From: Streptomyces sp. WMMB 322
GTDB taxonomy: Bacteria > Actinomycetota > Actinomycetes > Streptomycetales > Streptomycetaceae
DNA: 64,000 nt
Direction of reading: 5' to 3'
NCBI RefSeq assembly: GCF_900090145.1
Contig: NZ_FMHI01000008.1
Span: forward strand, 186,001-250,000
This document shows, piece after piece, positions 35,542-46,422 of the stretch. The translations under genes and the position numbers were made by a program. Every line of letters starts with the position of its first letter. Positions within the stretch are counted from its first letter, which is position 1. The notes beneath the pieces were generated by a model, which saw only the letters and a list, made by a program, of their open reading frames with translations, searched no databases and was not told the origin of the DNA.

Positions 35542-36092
35542 GGCCCGACATGGACGTTTTCGACTGGACCACACGGGTACCGCCGGGTGGCATGACTGAG
35601 GACGAGGGCCACGACCCGGGGGCGCAGCCGGAGGACGAGGGAATCCCCGACCTCCAGGACGGCTCGCCCGAGGCGGAACTGGCCAACGACCCCCAGCGGG
35701 CGCCCGTACCGGGGGACGAGCCCGTGGCCGTGGAGAGCTACGGAACCACTTTCTCCGAGCAGGTCGAGGGCGAATCCCTGGACGACCGCCTGGCCGAGGA
35801 GGAGCCCGACGTCGGCGACGAGGGAGCCGAGGAACTGCCCGACGAGCAGGCCGGACAGCTGAGCGACGATCCGCTGTCGTGGCGGGCCGCCAACCAGGAC
35901 ACCTTCTCCACCGCGTCACCGGCGCAGGGGCTGTCGGGGGAGGAGACGGCCATGCACGTCGCGGAGGACGACGATGTCGAACTCGGCCTGGACGTCGAGG
36001 ACATCGACGAGGCGGCGGAGGGCGTCGACCATCGGCCGCCCCGCCCGGCGGGACCGCAACAGGTGGACCTGAACACCGACGAGACCCAGTGA
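35538..36092 (+). CDS. Acidic DUF5709-type protein
   Basis: The 184-residue protein is very rich in Asp and Glu and probably largely disordered. The segment SYGTTFSEQVEGESLDDRLA followed by EEPDV is the signature I know from actinobacterial DUF5709 proteins. Function is unknown. GTG 35538 overlaps the stop of the membrane protein (GTGA); ATG 35550 is an alternative. The coupling suggests the two short proteins are made together. Confidence 0.78.
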   Translation: MRPDMDVFDWTTRVPPGGMTEDEGHDPGAQPEDEGIPDLQDGSPEAELANDPQRAPVPGDEPVAVESYGTTFSEQVEGESLDDRLAEEEPDVGDEGAEELPDEQAGQLSDDPLSWRAANQDTFSTASPAQGLSGEETAMHVAEDDDVELGLDVEDIDEAAEGVDHRPPRPAGPQQVDLNTDETQ

Positions 36093-36216
36093 CGGCTGTG
36101 GCCGGCACGGCACGCCTGCCGGCGGTCTCCGAGGTGACCGGCGGCGGTGACCAGGAGGCGTTCCGCGTTTCCGGATCACTGCCGAGGGACCTCCGCCCGA
36201 GCGGCGGCCGTGGCCG

Positions 36217-37584
36217 TCACAGACGCACGCCGCGCCCCCGCAGATAGCCGAGGGGATCGATGTCCGTGCCATAGCCCGGGCCCGTACGGATCTCGAAGTG
36301 CAGGTGCGGTCCCGTGGAGTTGCCCGTGGAGCCCGAGCGGCCCAGGCGCTGGCCGGGGCTCACGGTCTGGCCCGCCCGCACCGAGATCGCCGAGAGGTGC
36401 CCGTACTGGCTGTACCTGCCGTCGCGGTGGCGCAGCACGACCTCGTAGCCGTACGCGTCGGCCCAGCCCGCCGAGACGACCTTGGCGGCCGAGACGGCCT
36501 TCACGGTGGTTCCTGTGGGCACGGGGAAGTCGACACCCGTGTGGTGGCCGGAGGACCAGTTGCTGCCCGCCGCCCGGTAGGCCGTGCTGGGGCCGAAGCC
36601 GCTGACCGGGGCGGACGCGGCAGGGGATGCGGGCTTCCGTTCCGGTGCCCGGGCCTTCCGCTTCGCTTCGGCCTTCTGCCGCGCGACCGCCTTCGCCTCG
36701 GCCCTCGCCTCGGCTTCGGCTCTTGCTTCGGCCTGGGCTTTCGCTTCGGCCTTCGCCTCGCCGCGGTCCTTCCCGGCGGACTGCCCGGACCGCCGGGAGT
36801 CCTCGGCGGCTCCGGACGCTGCCCGTGACCGCGCGCCGGAACCGGCCCCGGGCCCGGCTTCCTTCCGGGCCCCCGGCTTCGCCTGCGGCTTGTCCGTACG
36901 GTGCGTGCCGTCCAGGTTCAGGCGCTGCCCGGGGAGGATGAGATCCGGGTCGCCGCCGACGGTCTTGCGGTTGCGCTCGTACAGGCCCGGCCAGCCGCCC
37001 TTCACCTCGTGTTCCTCCGCGATGGAGGAGAGGCTGTCGCCGCCCACGACCTCGTACGTCGTCGCCTTCTTCGAGCGGTCCGCTCTTGCCTTCTCGGCCC
37101 TCCGGGCCCGCTCCGCCTGCTCGGCACCGTCCCCCTGCGCCGCGTGTTCCCCGCTCTCCGCATGCCGCTCGGTGCCCGGCGCCCGTGCCGCCCGTGCCTG
37201 TACGTCTGCGGCCGAAAGGCCCGCCCGGGGCCCGCAGTCGGGCCACGCCCCGGGGCCCTGACCCGACAGCACCTTCTCCGCGACGGCGATCTGCTGGCCC
37301 TTCGTCGCCAGGTCCGCGCGGGGCGCGTAGGCCCTGCCGCCGTAGGCCTCCCAGGTGCTCTGTGAGAACTGGAGCCCGCCGAAGTAGCCGTTGCCCGTGT
37401 TGATTTCCCAGTCCCCGCCGCTCTCGCACGCGGCGACCTTCTGCCAGGCGCCGTCCGGAGCCGCATGCACGAGCTGTGCCCCGACAAGGGGTAACGCGAC
37501 GCCGGCACCGCCCGCGGTGACCTTGAGCGACGTGCGGGAGAACGTGCCCGTGCGGTTGCGGCGGTGACGTCCACGAGCGGCCAT
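36217..37584 (-). CDS. Secreted Rpf-type transglycosylase / LysM / M23 endopeptidase fusion
   Basis: The 455-residue exported protein has an N-terminal basic and hydrophobic signal (residues 1-42), a resuscitation-promoting-factor type lysozyme-like domain (about 43-120) with VAACESGGDWEINTGNG and catalytic Glu54, a LysM peptidoglycan-binding domain (about 175-222), a long Ala/Lys/Glu/Arg linker (about 245-335) and a C-terminal LytM/M23 domain with zinc ligands HTGVD and HLHFEI. It should cleave both glycan strands and peptide cross-links, as in spore germination or growth. GGAGG lies 7 nt before ATG 37584. Confidence 0.9.
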   Translation of the reverse strand: MAARGRHRRNRTGTFSRTSLKVTAGGAGVALPLVGAQLVHAAPDGAWQKVAACESGGDWEINTGNGYFGGLQFSQSTWEAYGGRAYAPRADLATKGQQIAVAEKVLSGQGPGAWPDCGPRAGLSAADVQARAARAPGTERHAESGEHAAQGDGAEQAERARRAEKARADRSKKATTYEVVGGDSLSSIAEEHEVKGGWPGLYERNRKTVGGDPDLILPGQRLNLDGTHRTDKPQAKPGARKEAGPGAGSGARSRAASGAAEDSRRSGQSAGKDRGEAKAEAKAQAEARAEAEARAEAKAVARQKAEAKRKARAPERKPASPAASAPVSGFGPSTAYRAAGSNWSSGHHTGVDFPVPTGTTVKAVSAAKVVSAGWADAYGYEVVLRHRDGRYSQYGHLSAISVRAGQTVSPGQRLGRSGSTGNSTGPHLHFEIRTGPGYGTDIDPLGYLRGRGVRL

Positions 37585-37755
37585 GGCGGGACCTCCGGTC
37601 AAGTGGGCGCCCCGTCTTGGGAGTTACGGAGCGTCAGTGAGGTTACGGAGCGCGCCCACGATACGTTCGGCGCCCGGAAAGTCACAAGGGGTCACGACAA
37701 GTCGCACAGAGGGACACGGTTGAGCCGTCGCCGGACAGGTCCGGTACCCGGACGG

Positions 37756-38529
37756 TCAGGAACCGAAGCCGCGGTCACGCACCAGACGGTTCACGGCACG
37801 GTCCGCGAACCCCTCTTCCAGGTAGACCTCGCATACCAGCGCTCCCGTGCCGGACAGGTCGTGCTCGACCTCGTACAGGCTGATCTCGGAGCCGTCGGCC
37901 AGCAGGAACGCGTGCTCGTAGACCGTGCACCACACGTGCCGCTCGTGGGCCAGCACCTGCGGCCTCGGCACGGGGAGGATCTCGTGGCCGCGGGCCGTCT
38001 CCAGCAGCCGAGCGATCTCCTCGCCCGGCCGGTCGGCGTTCTCCGCGCGGCGCAGAAGACGGCGGGCGTGGTCGGGGGAGTCGGTCTCGCTGTACGTGCG
38101 CCTGCCGAAGGGATGGTCCGCCGTCAGCAGAAGTTCCACGGGTACGTCACGGGCAGGCCGTGCGTTCCGCGGGCCGTGCGCGGCGGACCGGTGCCCCTGG
38201 TGCACCCGCTGCTCCGAGCGGGCCAGCGCCTCCTCGCTCTCGTACACCTCGTGCAGAACACCGCCTCCGGCGGCGTCGTCTCTGTCGTAGCTGAGCTCCC
38301 ACAGCGACAGGAGATCCCCGTCCGGCAGCAGGAAGACGTGCCGGTGGCTGATGCACCGCAGGCTCGGCGCGGGCGCCTTGCGCTGCCGCCAGCCGTGCAG
38401 CTCCACATGGCACAGCAGGGCGTTCTCGACGCTGGCGAGCACGGCGTCGGAGATGTCGAACGGATTCCGGGCCCGCGCCAGCATCTGTCGCACGTGTAGA
38501 GCAGGCGTCGGCACTGCTTGCACGCCCAT
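37756..38529 (-). CDS. DUF6227-like protein
   Basis: The 257-residue cytoplasmic protein contains two related halves, each with a pattern of the form HxFLLxDGxxxSLxExxxD (VFLLPDGDLLSLWELSYD and AFLLADGSEISLYEVEHD), pointing to an internal duplication. The segment SPDHARRLLRRAENADRPGE matches what I recall of DUF6227 in Streptomyces. No catalytic motif is seen and function is unknown. GGGAGGGG precedes ATG 38529. It is divergent from the phosphoribosyltransferase gene. Confidence 0.72.
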   Translation of the reverse strand: MGVQAVPTPALHVRQMLARARNPFDISDAVLASVENALLCHVELHGWRQRKAPAPSLRCISHRHVFLLPDGDLLSLWELSYDRDDAAGGGVLHEVYESEEALARSEQRVHQGHRSAAHGPRNARPARDVPVELLLTADHPFGRRTYSETDSPDHARRLLRRAENADRPGEEIARLLETARGHEILPVPRPQVLAHERHVWCTVYEHAFLLADGSEISLYEVEHDLSGTGALVCEVYLEEGFADRAVNRLVRDRGFGS

Positions 38530-38724
38530 GGCGGAGCCCCTCCCGGCATTCGGCAACGACGACCCCCGCAGCGACACACCGTAGTCCTCCGGGCACGCTC
38601 ACGGGAGCGGATTCGATGGAATTCCGGTGTCGGAAGGGGAACCTCCGCACCGCGGACTGTGTAGCTTCTCTGAAGACGGGTACCGCGAACGCCACAGCTC
38701 CCCGCATCGAGGGAGGAGGCAGTC

Positions 38725-39369
38725 ATGCAGTTCCGTGACCGCCGGGAGGCGGGGAAGGCCCTGGCCGAGAAGCTGACCCGGCAGCAGCACGAGGGACGGC
38801 TGCCGGAGCCCGTCGTTCTGGCACTGCCGCGCGGCGGTGTACCCGTCGCCGACGAGATCGCCCGGGCGCTGGGCGCGCCGCTGGACGTCGTCGTAGCCCG
38901 CAAGATCGGTGCTCCCTTCCAGCCGGAGCTGGGCGTGGGAGCGGTGGCCGGTGATGCTGCGCCCGTCTACGACCCTGTTCTTCTGGGGGAGTTGGGGCTG
39001 AGTGAACGTGACCTGGCGCGGACGGCAGAACGCGAACAGGCCGAGCTGAAGCGGCGGGAGGAAGCCTACCGGCGGGGCCGTGAGCCCCTGGACCTCGCGG
39101 GCCGGTCCGCTGTCGTCGTCGACGACGGTGTCGCCACGGGCTCGACCGCGCGCGCCGCGCTGCGTGCCGTGCGGCAGGCCGGTCCCGTACGCACGGTTCT
39201 CGCCGCCCCCGTGTGCTCGCGGGAGGCGACGGACCAACTGGCCGGTGAGGCCGACGAGATCGTCTGCGCGTACGTGCCGCCGGCGTTCGGCTCGGTCGGC
39301 TTCTGGTACGGGAGTTTCCCGCAGCTGAGCGACAGCGAGGTGCTGGACATCCTGCACGTGACGAGGTGA
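38725..39369 (+). CDS. Phosphoribosyltransferase family protein
   Basis: The 214-residue protein has the PRPP-binding loop VVVDDGVATGSTARAA and the N-terminal segment LALPRGGVPVADEIARALGAPLDVVVARKIGAP. The base or ring acceptor of this widespread stand-alone group is not known; some members are found near stress genes. GGAGGAGG lies just before ATG 38725. It is followed by a polypurine tract and a convergent dehydrogenase gene. Confidence 0.85.
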   Translation: MQFRDRREAGKALAEKLTRQQHEGRLPEPVVLALPRGGVPVADEIARALGAPLDVVVARKIGAPFQPELGVGAVAGDAAPVYDPVLLGELGLSERDLARTAEREQAELKRREEAYRRGREPLDLAGRSAVVVDDGVATGSTARAALRAVRQAGPVRTVLAAPVCSREATDQLAGEADEIVCAYVPPAFGSVGFWYGSFPQLSDSEVLDILHVTR

Positions 39370-39412
39370 CTCCACTCGCGACGAGCTGAGCAGGAGCTGC
39401 TCCGCGAACTGA

Positions 39413-39470
39413 TCAGGAGCAAGAGCAAGAGCCGAAGCAGGCAGCCGAAGCAGGAGAAGAAGCAGAAGCG
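39413..39470 (+). repeat. Polypurine-rich imperfect repeat tract
   Basis: A stretch made mostly of A and G with recurring AGCA(A/G)GAGC and GAAGCAGG units, unlike the surrounding GC-rich DNA, lies between the convergent phosphoribosyltransferase and dehydrogenase genes. No start codon opens a convincing frame through it. It may act in transcript termination or form unusual structure. Confidence 0.5.
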
Positions 39471-39609
39471 CCGGCGGGTTCGGCGCCCGTCGGCGCTGCT
39501 GCTCAACTCCCGTGCTCCGCAGTGCAGTCGGCCCGGGCGGCGCTGCCCCGCACCGAATCCCCGTACCGAATTGCCGCACCGCACCCCGCTCGGCATCCTC
39601 GCGGCGCGG

Positions 39610-40791
39610 TCACGGCCGCATGACGACCTTCACCGCGCCGTCGGCCTTCTTCTGGAACATCTCGTAGGCCTCCGGCGCCTGCACCAGCGGCAGGTGGTGG
39701 GTGGCGAAGTCGTCCACCCCGAGGACGTCCTCGTCGGTGAGCAGAGGCAGGATGTCCGGCACCCAGCGCTTGACGTTGGCCTGTCCCATGCGCAGCTGGA
39801 TCTGCTTGTCGAAGAGCGTCAGCATCGGCAGGGGGTCGGCGGCGCCGCCGTAGAGACCGGAGAGCGAGATCGTCCCGCCGCGGCGCACGATGTCGATCGC
39901 GGCCTGGAAGGCGGAGAGCCGGTCCACCCCGGCCTTGGTCATGACCTTCTCGGCCAGCTTCCCGGGAAGCATCCCGCCCACAGTCTGTGCCGCCTTTCCG
40001 GCGGGGTTGCCGTGTGCCTCCATGCCGACGGCGTCGATGACGGCGTCCGTACCGCGGCCGTGTGTCATCTCCCGCACGGCGGCGCCGATGTCGTCGTGCT
40101 CCGTGAGGTCCAGCACCTCCGCGCCGCGGGCGCGTGCCCTTGCGAGCCGTTCGGGCACCAGGTCGATGCCGATGACCTGCCGGGCCCCGCGGTGCAGCGC
40201 GATCCGGCACGCCATGTCGCCGATCGGGCCGAGACCGATGACGGTCACGGTTCCGCCCTTGGGGACGTCCGCGTACTCGACGGCCTGCCAGGCCGTCGGC
40301 AGGACGTCGGAGAGGAAGAGGAAGCGGTCGTCATGCGGCCCGTCGGGGACCTTGACGGGGCCGTACTGGGCCTGCGGCACGCGCAGGTACTCGGCCTGGG
40401 CGCCGGGAACGGCCCCGTAGAGCTTCGTGTAGCCGTACAGCGGTGCGCCCACCCCGTGCTCACGGACCTGTGTGGTCTCGCACTGGGTCTGCAGGCCCTG
40501 GTCACACATGAAGCAGGAGCCGCAGGCGATCTGGAAGGGCACGACCACGCGGTCGCCCGGCTTCAGATGCGTCACCTCACTGCCGACCTCCTCGACGACA
40601 CCCATCGGTTCGTGCCCGAGGATGTCGCCCGGTGTCATCAGCGGTGTCAGCACCTCGTAGAGGTGCAGGTCCGAGCCGCACAGCCCGGTCGACGTGATCC
40701 GGATGACCGCGTCGGTCGGCTCCTGCACGACGGGGTCGGGCACCTCGGCGACCTGCACGTCCCGCTTTCCCTGCCAGACGACTGCCTTCAT
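39610..40791 (-). CDS. Zinc-dependent alcohol dehydrogenase, formaldehyde-dehydrogenase-like
   Basis: The 393-residue medium-chain dehydrogenase has the catalytic zinc segment GLCGSDLHLY with GHEPMG, a complete structural zinc site CGSCFMCDQGLQTQC and the NAD motif VIGLGPIGDMACRIAL. The longer chain and the insert around the VRRGGTISLSGLYGG region match the formaldehyde dehydrogenase-like group seen in actinobacteria. It may detoxify formaldehyde or other aldehydes. GGAGG lies upstream of ATG 40791. It is divergent from the FAD-Rieske gene. Confidence 0.88.
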   Translation of the reverse strand: MKAVVWQGKRDVQVAEVPDPVVQEPTDAVIRITSTGLCGSDLHLYEVLTPLMTPGDILGHEPMGVVEEVGSEVTHLKPGDRVVVPFQIACGSCFMCDQGLQTQCETTQVREHGVGAPLYGYTKLYGAVPGAQAEYLRVPQAQYGPVKVPDGPHDDRFLFLSDVLPTAWQAVEYADVPKGGTVTVIGLGPIGDMACRIALHRGARQVIGIDLVPERLARARARGAEVLDLTEHDDIGAAVREMTHGRGTDAVIDAVGMEAHGNPAGKAAQTVGGMLPGKLAEKVMTKAGVDRLSAFQAAIDIVRRGGTISLSGLYGGAADPLPMLTLFDKQIQLRMGQANVKRWVPDILPLLTDEDVLGVDDFATHHLPLVQAPEAYEMFQKKADGAVKVVMRP

Positions 40792-41073
40792 TTCCTCATC
40801 ACCTCCGTAGCAGGCGGCCGGGTACCCGGGAGCCCTCCCCGGACACGTGGAGACTGCCGCGAAACCCCGCCGTCACGCGTGACCCGTGCGGCGACGGGAA
40901 TCACAGCAGGGTTGAACAGCCCGACAGTGGTACTGGGGATGCCATGAAGATCCAGCGGGGGAGGCCCGCGGGAAGCGCATGCGGCGGACGCCGGTGTGCG
41001 GCCCTGCGGACAACAGCACGACCCGGACGAGCCGGATGAGCCGGCGAGCCGCGGACGATCATGAGGAGCAGCG

Positions 41074-42621
41074 GTGACCACACTGCCCGTCGGTTACGAG
41101 TCCTACTGGATGCTGTCTGCCGGGGCGTCGGCCCATCCACCGCTTCCGGCCGGGAGCGTGACGGAAGTGGACGTCGCGGTCGTCGGTGGCGGAGTGGCCG
41201 GCCTGTCCGTCGCGTGGGAGCTGGCGCGGGCGGGCAGGAGCGTCGCCGTGCTCGAGGCCGACCGCATCGCCGCGGGAGTCACGGGCCACACGACCGGCAA
41301 GGTCTCGGCCCTGCACGGTCTTGTCTACTCGTATCTGCGGGAGAAGCGCGGCGTCGAGGACGCCCGCCTCTACGCCTCTTCCCAGCAGCAGGCCATCGAC
41401 CATCTCGAGGACGTGACACAGGAGTTGGGGATCGGCTGTGACCTGGAGCGGATCCCCGCGTACACCTTTGTCGAGTCCGAGCACCACGCGGACGAGATAC
41501 AGGCCGAGGCCGAGGCGGCCCTGGAGGCCGGGCTGCCCGCGTCCTTCGTCACGGACACCGGGCTTCCTTTTCCGGTGTGCGCGGCCGTACGCGTCGAGGA
41601 CCAGGCCCAGTTCCATCCGCGCAAGTACCTGCTCGCCCTCGCCGAGGACCTGCTGCGGCGCGGCGGGCGCATCCACGAGCGCACCCGTGTCACCGGCCTG
41701 GACGAGGGCGATCCGTGCCGGGTGGTCACCGAGAACGACGCCGAGGTCGTCGCCCGTGACGTCGTGGTGGCCACTCACTACCCCGTCTTCGACCGGGCGT
41801 TGATGTTCTCCAGACTGGAGCCCCGCCGGGAACTCGTCGTCTCCGCGCTGCTGCCGGACGGCCAGGACCCCCGCGGCGCCTACCTCACCCCGGAACGCGG
41901 CACGCGTTCGGTGCGGACCGCTCCCTATCCGTTCGGGAAGGGAAAGCGGCTGCTGATCGTCACCGGTGAGAAGTTCACGCCGGGGACCGGGGGGCAGGGT
42001 TCCGTGGCCGCCGGCTACGAGCGGCTCGCGGCGTGGACGTACGAGCGCTTCCCCGACGCCCGGCTCGTGCACCGGTGGGCGACCCAGGACAACGACACCA
42101 CCGACCGCGTCCCCTACATCGGCGCCTTCCACCCGGCGTCGCAGCACACCTGGGTGGCCACCGGCTTCGGCGGCTGGGGGATGTCCGGCGGCGTGCTGGC
42201 CGGGCAGCTTCTCGCCGCGCACATCACCGGTGAAGTGCTGCCGCCCTGGGCGAAGTTGTACGATCCGCGCCGGCTGAGTCCCCGTGAGGCGCCGGCGATG
42301 CTGCGGCTTCAGTCGGCGGTCGCGGGCCGCTTCGTCGGTGACCGGCTGCGCTCGTCGTACGCCGACTCCGTGGAGGAGGTCGCACCGGGTACGGGCGCGA
42401 TCGTGCGGGTGCGGGGGCGCCGCTGCGCGGTGCACCGCACGCCGGAGGGCGAGGTGCGTGCGCTCTCGCCGCGCTGCACGCATCTGGGGTGCCTTGTGAG
42501 GTTCAACGACGCCGAGGGCGCGTGGGAGTGCCCCTGCCACGGCTCGCGCTTCGACACCGAGGGGCGGGTGATCCAGGGCCCTGCGACCAGGCCCCTGGAG
42601 CGGCGCGACGACGTGACGTGA
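41074..42621 (+). CDS. FAD-dependent oxidoreductase with C-terminal Rieske domain
   Basis: The 515-residue protein joins a DAO-type flavoprotein (VAVVGGGVAGLSVAWELARAG at about 34, GFGGWGMSGG near 365) to a Rieske 2Fe-2S domain (about 430-510) with CTHLGC and CPCHGS, giving the two Cys and two His ligands. Electrons probably pass between flavin and cluster; the substrate is unknown. GTG 41074 follows GAGGAG. The family is common in soil actinomycetes, often near stress genes, and here it is divergent from the aldehyde-type dehydrogenase. Confidence 0.88.
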   Translation: MTTLPVGYESYWMLSAGASAHPPLPAGSVTEVDVAVVGGGVAGLSVAWELARAGRSVAVLEADRIAAGVTGHTTGKVSALHGLVYSYLREKRGVEDARLYASSQQQAIDHLEDVTQELGIGCDLERIPAYTFVESEHHADEIQAEAEAALEAGLPASFVTDTGLPFPVCAAVRVEDQAQFHPRKYLLALAEDLLRRGGRIHERTRVTGLDEGDPCRVVTENDAEVVARDVVVATHYPVFDRALMFSRLEPRRELVVSALLPDGQDPRGAYLTPERGTRSVRTAPYPFGKGKRLLIVTGEKFTPGTGGQGSVAAGYERLAAWTYERFPDARLVHRWATQDNDTTDRVPYIGAFHPASQHTWVATGFGGWGMSGGVLAGQLLAAHITGEVLPPWAKLYDPRRLSPREAPAMLRLQSAVAGRFVGDRLRSSYADSVEEVAPGTGAIVRVRGRRCAVHRTPEGEVRALSPRCTHLGCLVRFNDAEGAWECPCHGSRFDTEGRVIQGPATRPLERRDDVT

Positions 42622-42779
42622 AGGTGGGGGAGGGCTCGGCGGGGACGGGTGGGGCGGGCAGGATCGGCGTTCATCTGACCGGGTGAGCCGGACGAGTGAG
42701 CACGACGTATCGCCGGAGGTATGGGCACGGGGCTGCCTAGCATGCGGAATCCCACATTCCGCCGGAGGTGCACCGACTT

Positions 42780-44315
42780 ATGTCCCCTCTCTCCCGCCCC
42801 GCCCGGTCCCCGCGTCCCGCCCGACCCGCCCCGTCCCCGCGTCCCGCCCGACCCGCCCCGTCCCCGCGCGCTCGCCGGCTGCTCGCCGTGGCCTGCGCCG
42901 TGTGCACCGCGCTCACGTGCGGCGCCGCGCTCGACCCGAAGACGGTCGCGACGAACACGCCCGTCCCGCCCGGCGATTCGGAGCGCGTGAGCAACGCCTT
43001 CGAGAAGCTCTCCGAGGCCGGCCGTCCCGCCCGGGGCCCCGGCATGAACATCCTTCTCGTCGGACTCGACCGGCGTGAGGGGCTCTCCCAGAAGACGAAG
43101 AACCGTCTGCATGTGAACGGCAAGCAGTGCGACTGCACGGACGTGATGATGCTGCTTCACATCTCCGCCGACCGGCGACGTGTCAGCGTGGTGAGCATTC
43201 CCCGGGACTCCTACGTGCGGTTCGCAGCGCACCGTGACCACGGCAAGGGCTTCGGCAAGATCACCGAACGCACCACGCGTCACCTCGGCAAGATCAACAG
43301 TGCGTACGCCCACGGCGGTCCCGCGCTCACCATCCGCACCGTCGAGCAGAGCACCGGGGTCCGCATCGATCACTACGCCGAGACCGACTTCCCCGGGTTC
43401 GAGAAGACCGTGAACCGGCTGAAGGGGACGCAGGTCTGCTCCGCCGAACCGCTCAAGGACAAGAACAGCGGCCTGAAACTCGCGGCGGGCACGCACACGC
43501 TGAACGGGAACCACGCGCTGCGGTTCGTGCGTGCCCGGCACGTCGACCCGCCCGGCGACCTCGGCCGCATCCGCCGGCAGCAGCACGTCCTCGGAGATCT
43601 CCTGCGCACGCTCACCAGCGACCGGACGGCCGGCAGTCCGCTCGAAGTGGTACGTGCCGCCGCCGCGTTGAGCGGCTCGGTCCGCTGGGACAAGGGGTTC
43701 ACGACGCGAGACATGGCACGGCTCGCACGCGACCTGCGCGGCCTGACGGCGAAGCGGACGGAGTTCGCGACCGTGCCGATCCAGGACTTCGACCACCGCG
43801 CGCCCGTGTGGGGCTCCACCCTCCGATGGGACGGCCCGCGAGCCCGCGCCCTCTTCGCCGATCTGCGCGCGGACCGGCCCATCACCGGAAACACCGTCAC
43901 GGGCCCGGCGCCCGGCGCCACGCCCGTGCCGTACCGGCCGGAGGACGTCTCCGTCCGGGTGGAGGGAAGCGGAAAGACCGCCGAGCACGTCGCACAGGAA
44001 CTGCGGGACAACGGCTTCCAGGTCACCGGCCCGCGGCGGGCCACCGCCGACGGTTCCGGCCGCGGACGCACGGAGATCACCTACGACGACTACTGGCAGC
44101 GCAAGGCGAGCACCGTCTCGGCAGCGATGCCCGGGGCGGTGATGCGGCCCCAGAAGGTCAAGGGCAGCAAGCACTCCCAGGTCTTCACGGTGAGGCCCGG
44201 TACGGAGGGCGCCGACGTGACCGACGTCGTCTACGACCGCAGCAGCGTCGTGGGCGCCCCGGTACGCGGCGACGAACTCGGCTGCGACGGGCGCACACCG
44301 CACAGCAGGGACTGA
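42780..44315 (+). CDS. LytR-CpsA-Psr (LCP) family protein
   Basis: The 511-residue protein has a short cytoplasmic Pro/Ala/Arg-rich head, one membrane anchor (about residues 34-52) and an extracellular LCP domain: NILLVGLDRR, DCTDVMMLLHISADRRRVSVVSIPRDSYV, KINSAYAHGG and LNGNHALRFVRARHV, followed by a LytR_C-like C-terminal domain. LCP enzymes attach undecaprenyl-linked glycopolymers to peptidoglycan. ATG 42780 follows GGAGGTG. It could attach the polymer predicted from the 4.5-11.7 kb operon, but no direct link is visible. Confidence 0.9.
   Translation: MSPLSRPARSPRPARPAPSPRPARPAPSPRARRLLAVACAVCTALTCGAALDPKTVATNTPVPPGDSERVSNAFEKLSEAGRPARGPGMNILLVGLDRREGLSQKTKNRLHVNGKQCDCTDVMMLLHISADRRRVSVVSIPRDSYVRFAAHRDHGKGFGKITERTTRHLGKINSAYAHGGPALTIRTVEQSTGVRIDHYAETDFPGFEKTVNRLKGTQVCSAEPLKDKNSGLKLAAGTHTLNGNHALRFVRARHVDPPGDLGRIRRQQHVLGDLLRTLTSDRTAGSPLEVVRAAAALSGSVRWDKGFTTRDMARLARDLRGLTAKRTEFATVPIQDFDHRAPVWGSTLRWDGPRARALFADLRADRPITGNTVTGPAPGATPVPYRPEDVSVRVEGSGKTAEHVAQELRDNGFQVTGPRRATADGSGRGRTEITYDDYWQRKASTVSAAMPGAVMRPQKVKGSKHSQVFTVRPGTEGADVTDVVYDRSSVVGAPVRGDELGCDGRTPHSRD
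42806..42868 (+). repeat. 27-bp tandem repeat inside the LCP gene
   Basis: Two exact copies of a 27-bp unit starting GTCCCCGCGTCCCGCCC (42806-42832, 42833-42859) and a partial third encode a nine-residue Pro/Arg/Ala/Ser unit in the cytoplasmic head of the protein. Because the unit is a multiple of three, copy number can vary without breaking the frame. Confidence 0.8.
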
Positions 44316-44366
44316 AGGACCGAGAAGAAGGACCGACGGCACAGAAGCACAGCAGTCCGGGCGCGC

Positions 44367-44413
44367 AGTCCGGGCGCGGCTCGGATCAACTCCCGGGCCG
44401 CGCCCGGACTTTC
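44367..44413. terminator. Bidirectional hairpin terminator between LCP and FadE-type genes
   Basis: A perfect 13-bp stem AGTCCGGGCGCGG/CCGCGCCCGGACT with an 18-nt loop is followed by TTTC on the plus strand. It lies 51 bp after the LCP stop. It can serve both convergent genes. Confidence 0.7.
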
Positions 44414-44435
44414 GGCGTCCGTCCGCGCGACGCGG

Positions 44436-44505
44436 GGCCTCCGGGGGCGGACTGATGCTCCCCCGGAGGGCCAACGGGTCCCGGGGCCCCGGAGCCCGTT
44501 GGGCC
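44436..44505. terminator. Two further overlapping hairpins before the FadE-type stop
   Basis: GGCCTCCGGGGG (44436-44447) pairs with CCCCCGGAGGGCC (44460-44472), and CCAACGGG (44471-44478) pairs with CCCGTTGG (44495-44502) around an inner CGGGGCCCCG palindrome. The stems overlap, so they are mutually exclusive. They lie next to the stop codon of the minus-strand gene. Confidence 0.5.
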
Positions 44506-44512
44506 GCAGCGC

Positions 44513-46315
<1,803 letters not shown>

Positions 46316-46422
46316 GTGGCGTGATCCGATCACGGTCGGCGGCGTACGGGCGCATTCCTAAGCGCTTGCTTATCGTGCGTCCGCGCGGCACCCCGTGTCA
46401 ACGGCCCCCCTCACGGCGCCGG

